Origin: JAUYQR01 sp963822435
GTDB taxonomy: Bacteria > Pseudomonadota > Alphaproteobacteria > Rhodobacterales > Rhodobacteraceae
Direction: 5' to 3'
Assembly: GCA_963822435.1 (NCBI GenBank)
Contig: CAWGHN010000003.1
Location: 310,001 to 374,000, forward strand
Length of the DNA stretch: 64,000 nucleotides
The position numbers and the translations under genes were made by a program. The notes under the pieces are model-generated. The model worked only from the letters and a program-made list of their open reading frames with translations. It did no database searches and was not told the origin of the DNA. Positions 25,030 through 33,121 of this stretch are shown here, in pieces. How positions within the stretch are numbered: the stretch's first letter is position 1; each line of letters opens with the position of its first letter.

Positions 25030-25584
25030 TCAGTGGAGCTTGGCATCCACCTGGGCAATGGCCGCGTCGATCGACGCCTTGGCGGCGTCTGCGGTCATCT
25101 GGCGCGCAAGCACGTCGCCTGCCGCCGCGACGGCAAGGTTGACGGCCTGTTCCCGCACCTGACGGACAGCCGCGGTTTCAGCCGAGGCGATCTGATCGGT
25201 CGCGGCCGCAAGACGCCGGGCGATGGAGACCTTGAGGTCTTCCTTGGCCTGGGCTGCGGCGGCAAGCGCCTCTTCCCGGGCAGAGGAAACGATGCGGTCT
25301 GCCTGTTCCTGCACTTCTTTCTGACGCCGCTCATAGGTGGCGAGGATCGTCTTCGCCTCCTCGCGCAGGGCGCGGGCCTCATCCAGTTCGGCCTTGATCT
25401 GCACGGCGCGGGCGTCCAGCATCCCAGTCAGCTTGCCCGGCACCTTGAGGTAGACGAGCAGGGCGACGAAGGCGAGAAAGCCCAGAAGAACCACGAAGTT
25501 GGTGTTCTGCAGCGAAACGAACGGGCCGGTCGCCGCAAGCGCGGGCGAAGCGGTCAGCGCCAGAAGAATGGTAAGCCGTTTCAT
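25030..25584 (-). CDS. atpF: F0F1 ATP synthase subunit b
   Basis: The peripheral-stalk subunit linking F0 to F1, 184 residues. The N-terminus has a hydrophobic start and a membrane segment (FVVLLGFLAFVALLVYL, about residues 30-46), followed by a long Ala/Glu/Arg-rich helix (from about 55) for dimerisation with b'. It is the last gene of atpI-B-E-F'-F, 4 bases after atpF'. The first 18 residues look like a cleavable signal, as seen in some relatives. The F1 genes (atpHAGDC) are not in the window, as is usual for Rhodobacteraceae. Confidence 0.95.
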   Translation of the reverse strand: MKRLTILLALTASPALAATGPFVSLQNTNFVVLLGFLAFVALLVYLKVPGKLTGMLDARAVQIKAELDEARALREEAKTILATYERRQKEVQEQADRIVSSAREEALAAAAQAKEDLKVSIARRLAAATDQIASAETAAVRQVREQAVNLAVAAAGDVLARQMTADAAKASIDAAIAQVDAKLH

Positions 25585-25588
25585 CGCC

Positions 25589-26113
25589 TTATCCTTTCAG
25601 CCGGGCAGTAACCGCTGCGGCCACCGTTTTCGCATCTGCCGCGCCACCAAGCGCTGCGACGAGTTCGTTCGCCGTGTCGCGCGCCACTTCGGTGATCGCG
25701 GCCACCGCACCTTCGCGGATCTCGGCGATGGTCTTTTCCGACTCCGCAGCTTTCGCGGCGATTTCGGCGTCTGCCCGTGCGGTTGCGGAATCCAGGTCCT
25801 TCTGGATGTCGGCCTTGGCCGCAGCGACGATCTTGGCCGCTTCGGTGCGGGCCGAGGCAAGCGCGTCGTTATACGCCTTTTCGGCCGCGACCGCCTTGAG
25901 CTTCAACTCTTCGGCAGCGGCGAGGTCGTTGGTGATGGTGCCCTTGCGCTCGGCCAGAACCGCGCCGATGCGCGGCAGGGCGATGCGCGACAGCACCAGG
26001 TAGATCACGACCAGCGTGACCAGAAGCCAGAAGATCTGGTTCGGCCAGGTGGAGAAATCAAGCTGGGGCATGCCCACAGCCTTTCCCGCCTCGCCTTGCG
26101 CCTCGGTAGCCAT
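25589..26113 (-). CDS. atpF2: F0F1 ATP synthase subunit b'
   Basis: Second, divergent b-type subunit characteristic of alphaproteobacteria and photosynthetic lineages, 174 residues. One membrane segment (IFWLLVTLVVIYLVL, about 27-41) is followed by a long charged coiled helix (RKGTITNDLAAAEELKLKAV and onward). With subunit b it forms the heterodimeric stator stalk. It sits between atpE and atpF with a 70-base leader to atpE. Confidence 0.95.
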   Translation of the reverse strand: MATEAQGEAGKAVGMPQLDFSTWPNQIFWLLVTLVVIYLVLSRIALPRIGAVLAERKGTITNDLAAAEELKLKAVAAEKAYNDALASARTEAAKIVAAAKADIQKDLDSATARADAEIAAKAAESEKTIAEIREGAVAAITEVARDTANELVAALGGAADAKTVAAAVTARLKG

Positions 26114-26183
26114 GTCGTCGTCTCCTCAAGCCCGGGGAACCGGGGCCAGTCGTGCGACTGGCCCGAAAGTCAGGTCCGAAGGA

Positions 26184-26420
26184 TCAGACGGCGAACATCA
26201 GCAGGAGGGCGATCAGGAAGGAGAAGATGCCCAGAGCTTCGGCGAACGCGATGCCGACGAAGAGGTTGGCCATCTGGCCGGGGGCTGCCGACGGGTTGCG
26301 CAAGGCACCCGACAGGAAGTTGCCGGCAATGTGGCCCACGCCGATGCCAGCGCCACCGAGACCGATCGTAGCCAGACCGGCGCCGATGAACTTGCCCATT
26401 TCTGCGATATCGCCTTCCAT
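26184..26420 (-). CDS. atpE: F0F1 ATP synthase subunit c
   Basis: Ring-forming proteolipid, 78 residues, with two hydrophobic helices joined by the polar loop RNPSAAPGQ. The proton-carrying carboxylate is Glu in helix 2 (GIAFAEALGIFSF). Helix 1 contains the glycine-rich GLATIGLGGAGIGVGHIAG. The gap to atpB is 44 bases and AAAGGAGC precedes the ATG, a strong ribosome binding site consistent with the high copy number needed for the c ring. Confidence 0.97.
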   Translation of the reverse strand: MEGDIAEMGKFIGAGLATIGLGGAGIGVGHIAGNFLSGALRNPSAAPGQMANLFVGIAFAEALGIFSFLIALLLMFAV

Positions 26421-26464
26421 TTGGTAGCTCCTTTTTGGAATTGGCTAGAGTTTGAGTTCAGACC

Positions 26465-27226
26465 TTAGTGGTGTGCTTCGCCGACGGCGTCGCGCAGATA
26501 CACGCAGGTCAGAATGGTGAAAACGTAGGCCTGGACCGCTGCAACCAGCACTTCCAGACCGTAGATGGCCATGATCGCGGCGATCGGAACGACCGAGGCG
26601 ACACCCATCGCCCCCGCGAAACCGGCGAACACCTTGATGACGGCGTGGCCTGCCATCAGGTTGCCGCCAAGACGAATGGAGTGCGACAGCGGGCGCACGA
26701 AGTAGGAGATGATCTCGATCACCGCAAGGATCGGGCGCAGCGCCAGCGGTGCCGACGACACCCAGAACATCGCGAGGAAACCGGGGCCCTTGCGGATGAA
26801 ACCGACGATGGTGACCGTGAAGAACACCAAAAGCGCCAGCGTCGCGGTGACGGCAATGTGCGAGGTGGTGGTGAACGAGGTCGGGATCAGACCCAGCATG
26901 TTCGACAGGAACACGAACATGAAGAGCGTCATGATATAGGGAAAGAATTTCAGCGCGTCGTGGCCGGCGACTTCTTCGACCATGTTGTGGATGAAGCCGT
27001 AGAACATTTCAGCCACCGACTGGCCCCGCGACGGCACGATGGCCCGGCGGCGGGTCGACAGCACCAGAAGTGCGATCATGGCCAGGATGGCGATGCCCAT
27101 CCAGAGCGTGACGTTGGTGGGCGTATACCAAAAGACCGGGCCGTCGCCAAACAGCGGCTTGACGATGAACTGCTCCATCGGATGGATCTGCAGCCCGCCC
27201 GTTGCTTCCTCGCCCGTCGTCGCCAT
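26465..27226 (-). CDS. atpB: F0F1 ATP synthase subunit a
   Basis: Proton-channel subunit, 253 residues, five to six membrane segments. The essential Arg is in SHSIRLGGNLMAGH (about residue 177), and the C-terminal GLEVLVAAVQAYVFTIL is conserved. It follows atpI by 3 bases. Confidence 0.96.
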   Translation of the reverse strand: MATTGEEATGGLQIHPMEQFIVKPLFGDGPVFWYTPTNVTLWMGIAILAMIALLVLSTRRRAIVPSRGQSVAEMFYGFIHNMVEEVAGHDALKFFPYIMTLFMFVFLSNMLGLIPTSFTTTSHIAVTATLALLVFFTVTIVGFIRKGPGFLAMFWVSSAPLALRPILAVIEIISYFVRPLSHSIRLGGNLMAGHAVIKVFAGFAGAMGVASVVPIAAIMAIYGLEVLVAAVQAYVFTILTCVYLRDAVGEAHH

Positions 27227-27229
27227 GCG

Positions 27230-27556
27230 TCAGTACCCTTTTTTCTCGGCCTTGTCGGCCGCCGTCTTTGCCAGTTGCCTTGCCGAACCGAGCATCGTCT
27301 TGACGCCCGCCGCAAAGCCCAAGAGCGAGAAGATGATCAGGAAGATCGGCAGCGTGCCAAACAGCACATCAAGCCCGTAACCGATGCCCATCCCCAGCAG
27401 CATGCCGGTTACAAGCTCGATCACCATCCTCCAGGCCACCTCGCCCTGCGAGAAACCCTTGACCGTGTTGGTCTTCGGCGGCGGTTCCTGACCCTTCACC
27501 TTCTTCAAACGCTCTTCTAGCGCGCGCAGACGGTCTGGATCGGGATCGGACGACAT
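27230..27556 (-). CDS. atpI: AtpI/AtpZ-like F0F1 assembly protein
   Basis: Small membrane protein at the head of F0 operons that helps assemble the c ring and may carry magnesium, 108 residues. A charged N-terminus (LRALEERLKKVKGQ) precedes two hydrophobic helices (VIELVTGMLLGMGIGYGLDVL; FLIIFSLLGFAAGV). It is the first gene after the promoter at 27584-27612. Confidence 0.9.
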   Translation of the reverse strand: MSSDPDPDRLRALEERLKKVKGQEPPPKTNTVKGFSQGEVAWRMVIELVTGMLLGMGIGYGLDVLFGTLPIFLIIFSLLGFAAGVKTMLGSARQLAKTAADKAEKKGY

Positions 27557-27583
27557 GTCGAAGCCCCTTCACGTTCGCGGCGG

Positions 27584-27612
27584 AACCTACGGAGGAGGGC
27601 TGTCCGAGTCAA
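27584..27612 (-). promoter_or_regulatory. Promoter of the atpIBEF'F operon
   Basis: On the minus strand TTGACT (27612-27607), a 17-base spacer, then TAGGTT (27589-27584). The start of transcription would fall close to 27577, about 20 bases before the atpI ATG. Confidence 0.7.
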
Positions 27613-27759
27613 GCAAAGAGAGGGCGACCTGAGTTTAGGGTATATTACTGGATTTGCTGTATTTTTTCACGCGTCTGCGATCCGTGCAACAAACGCGCCA
27701 TTCGACCCATATTCAACCATCCGGTTGACGATCATCCCATCAGGCGGGATAGAGAGAAC

Positions 27760-28110
27760 ATGACCGCCAGCCTTGATACCGTCTTTGCCGCCCTCGCTGA
27801 CCCAACGCGGCGCGCTATTCTGGCGATGCTGCTGGAGGATGACATGGCGGTCACCGATGTCGCCGAGCCGTTCAAGATGAGCCTTGCGGCGATTTCCAAG
27901 CACCTGGCGGTGCTGTCGGAGGCGGGGTTGGTCAGCCGTGAACGGCGCGGGCGCGTGATCTGGTGCAAGCTGGAGCCGGATGCGTTGAAGGCAGCGTCGA
28001 TCTGGATGCAGGGTTTCGGCCAATTCGAGGCGGTTGATCTGGACGATTTCGAGCGCTTTCTAGCGGCCGAGCTTTCGGACCCCGAAACCGTCGAACCGCC
28101 GCAGGTTTGA
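27760..28110 (+). CDS. ArsR-family transcriptional regulator
   Basis: A 116-residue winged-helix repressor. FAALADPTRRAILAMLLE and SLAAISKHLAVLSEAGLVSRERRGR (residues about 40-65) are the ArsR/SmtB-type DNA-binding core. The metal-binding CVC motif of ArsR or SmtB is not present, so it probably belongs to the metal-independent group often paired with SRPBCC/AHSA1 proteins, although no such partner lies next to it. Divergent from the ATP synthase operon. GAGAGAAC precedes the ATG. Confidence 0.85.
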   Translation: MTASLDTVFAALADPTRRAILAMLLEDDMAVTDVAEPFKMSLAAISKHLAVLSEAGLVSRERRGRVIWCKLEPDALKAASIWMQGFGQFEAVDLDDFERFLAAELSDPETVEPPQV

Positions 28111-28153
28111 CCAGATTTTGTCACACCTGTTGAGAAAGTCCTGCAATTCGGCC

Positions 28154-28198
28154 GTTTCCGGGGGATTTAAGGGGGAATTGGCCCCCTGAGCCGGAAAC
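28154..28198. other. Nested hairpin in the intergenic region upstream of a small gene
   Basis: Outer arms GTTTCCGG (28154-28161) and CCGGAAAC (28191-28198) enclose an inner stem GGGGG/CCCCC with loop AATTGG (28171-28186). There is no T tract. A separate 11-bp palindrome GTTGAATCAAC lies at 28204-28214. It may be a structured leader or a protein site. Confidence 0.6.
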
Positions 28199-28306
28199 AG
28201 TTTGTTGAATCAACCCAATAAACCGTCCCGGATTCAACCTTAACGTGCCTTAGAACGGCCCCGCTTGGTGGTGACATTGATCCCAACGAACCAGAAGGGA
28301 CACACC

Positions 28307-28480
28307 ATGCAAAAGACCGTTGAACTCCTCCAGAAGATCGGCCTGATCCGGGCGAAATCGGCTTCGGACGCTGGTGACAGCACCTTTGAGAAGCGCATGA
28401 AGAAGATCGACCGCGCCCGTCAGATGGCGACGAACGGCAGCATGATCTTCAAAAATCGGCCTGCACACGCGAAAGCCTGA
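28307..28480 (+). CDS. Small basic protein of unknown function
   Basis: This is a 57-residue ORF with a good ribosome binding site (AGAAGGGA, 7 bases before ATG). The product MQKTVELLQKIGLIRAK.. is Lys/Arg/Ala-rich, with no membrane segment or cysteine. I do not recognise a family. It is preceded by about 195 bases of non-coding DNA rich in inverted repeats, suggesting its own regulated transcript, and its 3' end overlaps the 3' end of mipZ on the other strand by 32 bases. Confidence 0.6.
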   Translation: MQKTVELLQKIGLIRAKSASDAGDSTFEKRMKKIDRARQMATNGSMIFKNRPAHAKA

Positions 28481-29252
28481 GGCCCGAGACGAGGTCGCGC
28501 AGTTCCTGTCGGGCAGCGATGTTCGACAGGTTCAGCTGATCGACCCCGGTATCGCGCAGGTCCAGCAGGGTGAGCCCGCGCGGAAACAGTTCGCGAAAGA
28601 TCACCCGCTCCGAAAACCCCGGCACAACCCGAAACCCGATGCGGCGCGACAGGTCTTCCAGCGCAGCGCCCACCTTTTTCTTGTTGTGCATCTGCTGGGC
28701 ACCCAGCCGGTTGCGCACCACCACCCAGTCGATCGGCTTCAGCCCCGCCTGCGCCCGCAACTGCCGCGCCCCCCAGACCATTTCGGCATAGATCGACGGG
28801 CCAAGCACCTTGCCCGTTTCGGCATCGACGCGGGCCAGAAGGTCGAAATCCACGAAGCTGTCGTTCAGGGGCGTGATCAGCGTATCGGCCAGCGAATGTG
28901 CCACCTGGCTGAGCCGGGTATGGCTGCCGGGGCAATCGATGATGATGAAGTCCATCTCCGGGTCCATCGCGGCGACGGCTGCGGTCAGGCGCTGGTCAAA
29001 GGAGTTTTCCGTGCTTCCGGCCGCCGCGGCGTCGGGAAGCGGACGGTAGTCGGGTGTCGGCAGATCAATTCCGGTGCGGGCCAGAAAGGCGCGGCGGTTC
29101 TCGATGTAGCGCCCGAAGGTGCGCTGCCTGAGATCCAGATCAAGCGCGCCCACCCGATGGCCCATGCGCGCCAGCGCCGTCGCCACATGCATGCAGGTGG
29201 TCGATTTGCCCGACCCGCCCTTTTCGTTGCCCACTACGATGATATGCGCCAC
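28449..29252 (-). CDS. mipZ: MipZ-like division-plane positioning ATPase
   Basis: ParA/MinD-superfamily ATPase of 267 residues that in Caulobacter and Rhodobacter relatives forms a gradient from the pole or origin and blocks FtsZ assembly. The deviant Walker A is GNEKGGSGKSTT (residues 8-19), with DLDLRQRTFGRYIENR and DFIIIDCPGSHTRLS as the characteristic MipZ motifs (the latter replaces the usual Walker B DxPG). The downstream position after rpmE is separated by a hairpin at 29346-29370, so it may be independently transcribed. Confidence 0.9.
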   Translation of the reverse strand: MAHIIVVGNEKGGSGKSTTCMHVATALARMGHRVGALDLDLRQRTFGRYIENRRAFLARTGIDLPTPDYRPLPDAAAAGSTENSFDQRLTAAVAAMDPEMDFIIIDCPGSHTRLSQVAHSLADTLITPLNDSFVDFDLLARVDAETGKVLGPSIYAEMVWGARQLRAQAGLKPIDWVVVRNRLGAQQMHNKKKVGAALEDLSRRIGFRVVPGFSERVIFRELFPRGLTLLDLRDTGVDQLNLSNIAARQELRDLVSGLRLSRVQADF

Positions 29253-29345
29253 GCCACACCCACTCAGACCCTGCCCGTTTGCCCGCCGGTCTTATCGCGG
29301 TCCTGTCAGACTGTGCAAGCACGCTTGGGGGGTAGCGCAATGCAA

Positions 29346-29370
29346 GACGCCGCCCGAGGGGGGCGGCGTC
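29346..29370 (-). terminator. Hairpin after rpmE
   Basis: Perfect 10-bp stem GACGCCGCCC/GGGCGGCGTC with a 5-base loop. On the minus strand it lies 24 bases after the rpmE stop and is followed by TTGCATT rather than a full T tract, so it may be a leaky terminator before mipZ. Confidence 0.65.
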
Positions 29371-29393
29371 GAGGCTTTTGCCGCAGGCGTGGC

Positions 29394-29615
29394 TTAGAAG
29401 CCGAGGCCGGCGTATTTGTTCTTGAACTTCGACACGCGGCCGCCGGTATCCAGCAGCTTGGCGTTGCCGCCGGTCCATGCCGGGTGTGCCAGCGGGTCGA
29501 TGTCGAGCGCCATCTGGTCGCCTTCCTTGCCCCAGGTCGATTTGGTCTGGAACATGGTGCCATCGGTCATCTTGACGTTGATGGTGTGGTAGTCGGGGTG
29601 AATGCCCTGTTTCAT
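29394..29615 (-). CDS. rpmE: 50S ribosomal protein L31
   Basis: 73 residues, beginning MKQGIHPDYHTINVKMTDGT and ending NKYAGLGF. It lacks the CxxC zinc ribbon (the C- form), so it does not need zinc, and no second L31 is seen here. 11 bases after rplS, same transcript as the ffh-rplS group. Confidence 0.97.
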   Translation of the reverse strand: MKQGIHPDYHTINVKMTDGTMFQTKSTWGKEGDQMALDIDPLAHPAWTGGNAKLLDTGGRVSKFKNKYAGLGF

Positions 29616-29626
29616 GACGGCGATCC

Positions 29627-30001
29627 TTATTCGGCTTTGGCTTTGTAAGCGGAATCTTCGGCGATACGGGCCGATTTGCCGCGGCGGGCGCGCAGGTAGT
29701 AAAGTTTCGCGCGACGGACCTTGCCGCGACGCACAACCTCGATCGAGTCGATGTTGGTCGAATAGAGCGGGAACACACGCTCCACGCCTTCGCCGAACGA
29801 GATCTTGCGAACGGTGAAGCTGGCCGAAATGGTCGCGCCGCCCTTGCGGCCGATGCAGACGCCTTCGTAGGCCTGCACGCGCGAACGGGTGCCTTCGGTC
29901 ACTTTGTAGCCGACTTTGAGGGTATCACCGGCCTTGAAATCCGGGATGGTCTTGCCGAGGGCAGCAATCTGCTCCGCCTCGATCTGGGCGATCAGGTTCA
30001 T
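29627..30001 (-). CDS. rplS: 50S ribosomal protein L19
   Basis: 124 residues. NLIAQIEAEQIA start, GDTLKVGYKVTEGTRSRVQAYEG and the arginine/lysine-rich RRGKVRRAKLYYLR are conserved in L19, which sits at the 30S-50S interface. The start is ATG 30001; an in-frame start at 30091 lies in trmD and is not used. Confidence 0.97.
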   Translation of the reverse strand: MNLIAQIEAEQIAALGKTIPDFKAGDTLKVGYKVTEGTRSRVQAYEGVCIGRKGGATISASFTVRKISFGEGVERVFPLYSTNIDSIEVVRRGKVRRAKLYYLRARRGKSARIAEDSAYKAKAE

Positions 30002-30047
30002 CGCATATAACTCCGTTGCGCGGTTTTCCCGCTGGTATGATGCCGCC

Positions 30048-30887
30048 TCAGAGCTCTCGGTCTTCATTCGGGTCCCTACCGTGCGCCGCACAGTAAGCCC
30101 GCCAGAGATCAGGCCTGCGTTCCTTAGTCAGCCTTTCGGCCATGGCCTTGCGCCAGGAGGCGATGTTCGCGTGATGTCCGGATTGAAGCACTTCCGGTAT
30201 CTCGCGGCCTTGCCAGACGGTTGGCCGAGTGTAGTGCGGAAACTCCAAAAGCCCCTCCGAGAAGGATTCCTCCTCGGTGGATTGGTGATTCCCAAGCACG
30301 CGGGGTATAAGGCGGACCGTCGCATCAATCAAGGCGGTTGCGGCGATCTCGCCGCCGGTCAGGACGAAATCGCCAAGGCTGATCTCTTCGATCTGGTGAT
30401 GATCGAGCACGCGCTGGTCGACGCCCTCGAAACGGCCACACAGAAGGGTGATGCCGTCGGCATCGGCAAGGCGGCGGGCGGTGGCCTGATCGAAGGGCTT
30501 GCCGCGCGGCGAGAGGTAGATGACCGGCCAGCGGGCGCGGTCCGGCGAGGTACCTTCGGCGGCTTGAGTGAGGGCTTCGTCCACCACATCCGCGCGCAGG
30601 ACCATGCCCGCACCGCCACCTGCGGGCGTGTCATCGACGTTCAGGTGCTTGCCTTTGCCCAAGGGGCGCAGGTCGATGGTTTCCAGCCGCCAGAGGCCGT
30701 AATCGAGCGCCTTTCCAGTGAGCGAGAGGCCGAGGATGCCGGGGAAAGCGTCAGGGAACAGCGTGATGATCCTGGCGGTCCACGCGCCTTTGACCACGCG
30801 GTCCTCTTCCATCAGGTCGCGCGGCTTGAGGCTGGGCCGCAGCGACAGGCGGCCGTGGCTTTTGGAGGGTGTGGACGGGTCTGACAT
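30048..30887 (-). CDS. trmD: tRNA (guanine37-N1)-methyltransferase TrmD
   Basis: Methylates G37 of tRNAs with SAM, preventing frameshifts. The product is 279 residues from ATG 30887 (an ATG at 30908 and one at 30812 are alternatives). DDTPAGGGAGMVLRADV, LLCGRFEGVDQRVLD and SLGDFVLTGGEIAA form the trefoil-knot SAM site. The extra charged N-terminal residues before ARIITLFPDAFPG are not conserved in E. coli TrmD. Same-strand order rimM-(hypothetical)-trmD-rplS-rpmE. Confidence 0.94.
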   Translation of the reverse strand: MSDPSTPSKSHGRLSLRPSLKPRDLMEEDRVVKGAWTARIITLFPDAFPGILGLSLTGKALDYGLWRLETIDLRPLGKGKHLNVDDTPAGGGAGMVLRADVVDEALTQAAEGTSPDRARWPVIYLSPRGKPFDQATARRLADADGITLLCGRFEGVDQRVLDHHQIEEISLGDFVLTGGEIAATALIDATVRLIPRVLGNHQSTEEESFSEGLLEFPHYTRPTVWQGREIPEVLQSGHHANIASWRKAMAERLTKERRPDLWRAYCAAHGRDPNEDREL

Positions 30888-30944
30888 GGGCGGCAGGTCT
30901 ATCCGCAAAGCCCCGGGTTGAGAAGGGGCAGTTCCGCCGCCCGA

Positions 30945-31919
30945 TCAGACCGGACTGGGCGCGCCATGCCGGGTATCGGCCCGCATCTCTGGGTCGGAGG
31001 TGCCAGACTTTGCCATCGCGGTTTCCACCGAGCGGGCCAGCGCCACCAGCCCGTCGCTGAGATCAACCCACATGTAGCGCGGCACGTCGCTGTCCGGCCC
31101 GGCTTCCAGCACGGTCTCGGCCGCCTGCCGCAGGGTCGCGGGTGACGGAAGCCCCGAAGCCCGGTCAGGGAACGCCGCCACCAGCGCAAGCGCGCGGGGC
31201 AGGAACAGGCGCAGCAGATCGGCATTGCCATCCGACAGATCGAACGCGACCGACAGGGCATTTGGCACACGACCGGGGGCGACAATCTCGGGTTCGGTGG
31301 CCCAGATGATCGTTGCGCGGCGCAGGGCGGCATGGCCACGTTCGCTGTTGGTCAGGGCGGAGGCAAGGGCCGCGAGGCGATGCTGAATGCCGGGGCCGGA
31401 AAGCACATCTTCCAGCCGCTCGCGCAGTTTTGCACCGTCGACGTCCTCGGCCAGGGTCAGAAGCGGCACGATCGCGGCAAGCGCCTTGGCCTCGGCGTAG
31501 GAGCCTCCGGCGGCCTCGGCGTCTTCATCAAGAAACACCCCTGCGGCCGCCGCGTCGCGGGCATCCCACACGATGCGCGACAAGAAGATCCCCGCGATGG
31601 AAACACACAGCGGGACCAGCGGATTCAACGCAAGCTCCAGCCCCGCAAGACCGACGAAGCCACGGCCAAGTCCCAGCAGAACCGTGACCAGCAGCACCTG
31701 TGACAAAATCTGCGTCAGTGCGGCGCCAAGTGCACGACCGGTGCGCCATTCGGCGGCGCTGGTCGGCCATTGTTCCGGCCGCACCGTCATCAGCCACAGC
31801 ACGAACACCGAAACGAAGGGCGCCACCATCCCCCAGCCAAGCCCCGCCATCCCGGCCGACAAGGGGCCGAGATACAGGACGACATTCGCCACTTTCAGAA
31901 AGCGCAGCCGGGCATACAT
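30945..31919 (-). CDS. Conserved membrane protein in the rimM-trmD interval
   Basis: 324 residues, unnamed. The first 120 residues contain about four hydrophobic segments (e.g. PFVSVFVLWLMTV, ILSQVLLVTVLLGL, VPLCVSIAGIFLS), followed by a soluble Ala/Leu-rich C-terminal domain without catalytic motif. The start is ATG 31919, preceded by GAGGAGAT; a longer in-frame start exists at 32003 inside rimM. Its place between rimM and trmD is shared by related genomes, suggesting a link to translation or envelope growth, but the function is unknown. Confidence 0.7.
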   Translation of the reverse strand: MYARLRFLKVANVVLYLGPLSAGMAGLGWGMVAPFVSVFVLWLMTVRPEQWPTSAAEWRTGRALGAALTQILSQVLLVTVLLGLGRGFVGLAGLELALNPLVPLCVSIAGIFLSRIVWDARDAAAAGVFLDEDAEAAGGSYAEAKALAAIVPLLTLAEDVDGAKLRERLEDVLSGPGIQHRLAALASALTNSERGHAALRRATIIWATEPEIVAPGRVPNALSVAFDLSDGNADLLRLFLPRALALVAAFPDRASGLPSPATLRQAAETVLEAGPDSDVPRYMWVDLSDGLVALARSVETAMAKSGTSDPEMRADTRHGAPSPV

Positions 31920-31974
31920 GGCAATCTCCTCACTGGTCTCAGCGGGCAGCGCAGGCCACCAACCGCCGTGAGGG

Positions 31975-32478
31975 CTATTCCAGCCCGTCCGGCAGATCGG
32001 CAATCAAACGTCCAGCCGCTAGATCGACAGTCGGGACAATCGCCATGGTAAACGGCAAAAGCAGGGCGGATTTGTGCCCCTCGGCGGCGATTTCAAGGAT
32101 ATCTCCGGCGCCGTGGTTGTGAACGGCCGTGACCTTGCCGATCAGCGCGCCGCCGGGATCGCGCACTTCAAGTCCGATCAGATCGGCGTGGTAGTATTCA
32201 TCGTCGGGCAACGAGGGCAGCTTTTCGCGGGCGACATAAAGGCTGGTGCCGCGCAGCGCGTCGGCCTGCTCCTTGGTCGAGACGCCGGCGATGCGCGCAC
32301 CAAGACCGCCGGCAACCGGACGGGTCAGGGTGACGCGGAACTGGCGCGCGCCATCTTCGGTGCAGAGCGGGCCGTAGCTGGCGATGTCTTCTGGCTGGGT
32401 GCAGAAAGATTTCAGGCGCACCTCGCCCTGCACGCCGAAAGCACCGGCGATGGCACCCACGCAGATAAGCTCGCTCAT
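31975..32478 (-). CDS. rimM: 16S rRNA processing protein RimM
   Basis: 30S maturation factor binding S19, 167 residues. ICVGAIAGAFGVQGEVRLKSF at the N-terminus and EYYHADLIGLEVRD and LLPFTMAIVPTVD in the PRC-barrel domain are typical. The start is ATG 32478, overlapping the stop of the upstream 54-codon ORF by ATGA. Confidence 0.95.
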   Translation of the reverse strand: MSELICVGAIAGAFGVQGEVRLKSFCTQPEDIASYGPLCTEDGARQFRVTLTRPVAGGLGARIAGVSTKEQADALRGTSLYVAREKLPSLPDDEYYHADLIGLEVRDPGGALIGKVTAVHNHGAGDILEIAAEGHKSALLLPFTMAIVPTVDLAAGRLIADLPDGLE

Positions 32479-32639
32479 TCTCGGCCTCCGATGCAGATGC
32501 CACGGTCGTTGATCGCGCCGCCGGCGTTGGAGCAGGCGGACGCGTCGCCAAGCCGGGCGAACTGGATACCGGCCCAGAACGACCCGGCGCACAGCGCCAG
32601 CGTGACCGTCCGGCGCACAAGGCCAAGTCCGGGGATCAT
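32475..32639 (-). CDS. 54-residue small protein between rpsP and rimM
   Basis: This short ORF begins MIPGLGLVRRTVTLALC and ends ICIGGRE. It has one hydrophobic segment (VTLALCAGSFWAGIQF), then CSNAGGAINDRGIC with two cysteines spaced 14 apart. It ends in ATGA overlap with rimM, the same coupling used elsewhere in this operon, and GAAGG lies 12 bases before the ATG. It looks like a single-pass inner-membrane or exported protein. No family was recognised. Confidence 0.6.
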   Translation of the reverse strand: MIPGLGLVRRTVTLALCAGSFWAGIQFARLGDASACSNAGGAINDRGICIGGRE

Positions 32640-32659
32640 CGCGTCGATGCCTTCAGTTG

Positions 32660-32687
32660 TGCTGCGCCCCGGATGAGAGGCGCAGCA
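32660..32687 (-). terminator. Intercistronic hairpin after rpsP
   Basis: Perfect 9-bp stem TGCTGCGCC/GGCGCAGCA with a 10-base loop, 22 bases after the rpsP stop, without a T tract. A second A/T-rich inverted repeat (ATAATAC-AGA-GTATTAT, 32696-32712) overlaps the rpsP stop. It is likely a processing or attenuation site that lowers expression of downstream genes. Confidence 0.6.
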
Positions 32688-32708
32688 AGGACTTGATAAT
32701 ACAGAGTA

Positions 32709-33062
32709 TTATTCCGCAGCCGGTTCAGCCGCACGGGCGGCTTTCTTGGCGGCGCGCTCGGCCATCGCCTTGCCCGGCTTGGCCGAGTTCGGGTTGTTGC
32801 GGGCGGCCTTCGGGCGGGCGCCGGCGGCTTCGAGCATGCGGGCGATGCGGTCGGTCGGCTGGGCGCCCTGGCTCAGCCAGTGCTGCACACGCTCGAGGTT
32901 CATCACGACGCGCTTTTCATCGTCCTTGGCCAGAAGCGGGTTGTAGGTGCCCAGCTTTTCCAGAAAGCGGCCATCGCGCGGCATGCGGCTGTCGGTCGCG
33001 ACGATGGAATAGAACGGGCGCTTCTTCGAGCCGCCACGGGCCAGACGGATTTTCATCGACAT
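32709..33062 (-). CDS. rpsP: 30S ribosomal protein S16
   Basis: 117 residues. KIRLARGGSKKRPFYSIV and DGRFLEKLGTYNP are conserved S16 motifs. The last 35 residues are an Ala/Lys-rich extension (AMAERAAKKAARAAEPAAE), longer than in E. coli (82 residues) but common in alphaproteobacteria. The start is ATG 33062, because AAGGAG lies 9 bases upstream; ATG 33056 is two codons further on. Confidence 0.96.
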   Translation of the reverse strand: MSMKIRLARGGSKKRPFYSIVATDSRMPRDGRFLEKLGTYNPLLAKDDEKRVVMNLERVQHWLSQGAQPTDRIARMLEAAGARPKAARNNPNSAKPGKAMAERAAKKAARAAEPAAE

Positions 33063-33121
33063 GGGGTAGTCTCCTTTGGTTTTCGGATCACGGCTGCGCC
33101 AGACACGCAGCCAAGGGTTTG

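Noticed and set aside
29346..29370. Reading the GACGCCGCCC hairpin as a mobile repeat
   Set aside because: It has no second copy in the window and lies where a gene-end hairpin is expected.
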